A DNA stretch of 14,686 bases from an uncultured Amylibacter sp. (GTDB lineage: Bacteria; Pseudomonadota; Alphaproteobacteria; Rhodobacterales; Rhodobacteraceae), in the NCBI GenBank assembly GCA_938001995.1, contig CALLAV010000324.1, positions 1 through 14,686 of the forward strand, given 5' to 3'. The position numbers and the translations under genes are program-made. Positions 13,668 through 14,686 of the stretch are shown here, piece by piece. A model generated the notes under the pieces. The model saw only the letters and a program-made list of their open reading frames with translations. It made no database searches and was not told where the DNA came from. The stretch's first letter is position 1; the number at the start of each line of letters is the position of its first letter.

Positions 13668-14180
13668 TTATCCTTCGTCTTCGCGGTCGATCAGTTCGTC
13701 GATGGTATAGCGGGTTTTGATCTGGCCTGAAACGTTGGGTTTGAACTTGGGGTCTTGGTGCAGGCAGCCGATGCCACAGACCTGTTTCGCGATCATTTTA
13801 CGGCTGTCGATATACCACAAACGCCCGCCTGGGGTGGCGACGAACCCGTCTACGCCTTCTTCCTCATCCGCGAACATGTCATCGACGGAGGGCACTTCGC
13901 TGTCAATATCAGGGTCAAATCCCGCATGCGTGTGGTAAGAGGCGATCAGATCCATGTTGTAGGGTGGCGCTTTGGCAAAGCAGCTTTCGGTTTTGCCGCG
14001 CTTGGCTTTGGTCGCTTTCAACGCGCCGTTCACCAGCCCGATGTAGCCACAATATTCGCGGTTAGAGGATTGCGACGTCTGTTGCAGGGCGTTGAGCGTG
14101 GTCTTGGCCAACGCCGCGAGGTCAGGTGTTTGGGCGGTGGCGGGAAGGGCGGTGAAGGCAAGAAAGATAAGGGTGCGCAT
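13668..14180 (-). CDS. Secreted JAMM/MPN-like protein (DUF4329-like)
   Basis: This 170-residue protein has a cleavable signal peptide (MRTLIFLAFTALPATAQ, cut near residue 17). The mature part shows the parts of a JAMM metal site in order: Glu42 in NREYCGYIG, His83 and His85 in SYHTHAG, then Ser98 and Asp101 in PSVDD. The E-CG-x-x-G, HxH and SxxD pattern matches JAB/MPN+ zinc isopeptidases. Short secreted proteins of this kind are often assigned to DUF4329. Four cysteines (44, 67, 135, 139) could form disulfides in the periplasm. An acidic run DEEEG (105-109) sits next to the site. Activity and substrate are unknown. It is co-directional with the upstream stress-protein remnant and coupled to the downstream membrane protein. 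Confidence 0.8.
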   Translation of the reverse strand: MRTLIFLAFTALPATAQTPDLAALAKTTLNALQQTSQSSNREYCGYIGLVNGALKATKAKRGKTESCFAKAPPYNMDLIASYHTHAGFDPDIDSEVPSVDDMFADEEEGVDGFVATPGGRLWYIDSRKMIAKQVCGIGCLHQDPKFKPNVSGQIKTRYTIDELIDREDEG

Positions 14181-14231
14181 GGGATGGAGTATGCACGCGC
14201 ACCGACGTTTGGCAAAGGCCCAAAGGGGCGG

Positions 14232-14666
14232 TTATTTCACCGTCAAAACCGCACAATCCGCATCATGCGCGATCTTGGCCGAGGTACTGCCAAGCACGAG
14301 GGCCGACACATTGCCAAGCCCGCGCCGCCCGCAGACCACCAAATCCGCTGAGGTGTTTTTGAGCACCGTCAGAACCTCGGACGCGGGGTCGCCCGCGCCG
14401 ATGGTTGTGCTGGCAGGCTTCTGAGAGCAGGCCTCTACCTCGGCCTTGGCGTTTTGCATCACGGTTTAGCCTGCGTCTTTGATCTGATCCAAACTTGCCT
14501 TCACCGCAACCGCGCTCGTGCCTACTGCAATGGCAAAGGTGTCCACTTGCGGCGTGTGCACGAGATGGATTTTGGAGTTGTAGTGTTTGGCAATGTCACA
14601 GGCCACCTGAATGGCGTTCTTGGCGGGGGCCGATCCGTCTACGGCGACAACGATATTGGAAAACAT
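14232..14666 (-). pseudogene. Universal stress protein (UspA family) split by an in-frame stop
   Basis: From ATG 14666, behind AAAGGAGC, 66 codons encode a UspA N-terminus (MFSNIVVAVDGSAPAKNAIQ) ending in DQIKDAG and TAA at 14468-14466. The same frame continues at once (TVMQNAKAEVEA) to a TAA at 14232. It supplies the C-terminal half with the ATP-binding motif G-2x-G-9x-GS (GRRGLGNVSALVLGS) and the usual end CAVLTVK. The total of about 144 codons equals an intact UspA, so nothing else is missing: a single substitution, for example TAC or TTA to TAA, explains it. The second half could restart at GTG 14462 or ATG 14459 but lacks a ribosome site. A sequencing error, a recent nonsense mutation or readthrough are all possible. 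Confidence 0.85.
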
Positions 14667-14686
14667 GGGATGCTCCTTTCAAAGTG

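Overview
The window looks like chromosome of a marine alphaproteobacterium, most likely Rhodobacterales (Roseobacter group). This is inferred from protein character and layout: an acidic RTX protein in Roseobacter style, a sodium:solute-symporter histidine kinase, an XRE regulator of the short-chain fatty acyl (ScfR/RamB-like) type, and a Tat-exported binding protein heading a five-gene HAAT-type ABC transporter. No rRNA, tRNA, CRISPR array, transposase or phage gene was seen.

Layout. (1) Positions 1-2676, minus strand: a large secreted RTX protein whose C-terminus runs off the left edge. It contains three blocks of calcium-binding nonapeptides, non-repeat (probably beta-sandwich) segments, and an exact-period 189-bp tandem duplication. 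(2) Positions 2677-3133: an AT-rich control region with five TTTACG/CGTAAA hexamers, a 10-bp palindrome and two bulged inverted repeats. (3) Positions 3134-7735, minus strand: in transcription order an XRE regulator, a single-domain response regulator, an 80-residue two-helix membrane protein and an SSS-type histidine kinase. The last three genes overlap by 4 and 1 bases, so they are probably translated as a coupled unit. (4) Positions 7736-7969: a divergent promoter region. (5) Positions 7970-13213, plus strand: the ABC operon (binding protein, terminator-like hairpin, two permeases, two ATPases), closed by a strong intrinsic terminator. (6) Positions 13305-14666, minus strand: a universal stress protein broken by one in-frame stop, a secreted JAMM-like protein and a four-helix membrane protein.

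How the genes may work together (inference). The symporter-kinase would sense or transport a small solute and signal to the receiver protein. The XRE regulator, transcribed divergently from the ABC operon, is the natural candidate to control uptake of a related substrate. The most unusual observation is that the middle of the XRE regulator aligns without gaps to the HisKA (phospho-histidine dimerisation) region of the kinase three genes downstream, including the histidine. This suggests a regulator carrying a degenerate kinase-like dimerisation module. The substrate of the transporter cannot be read from the sequence.
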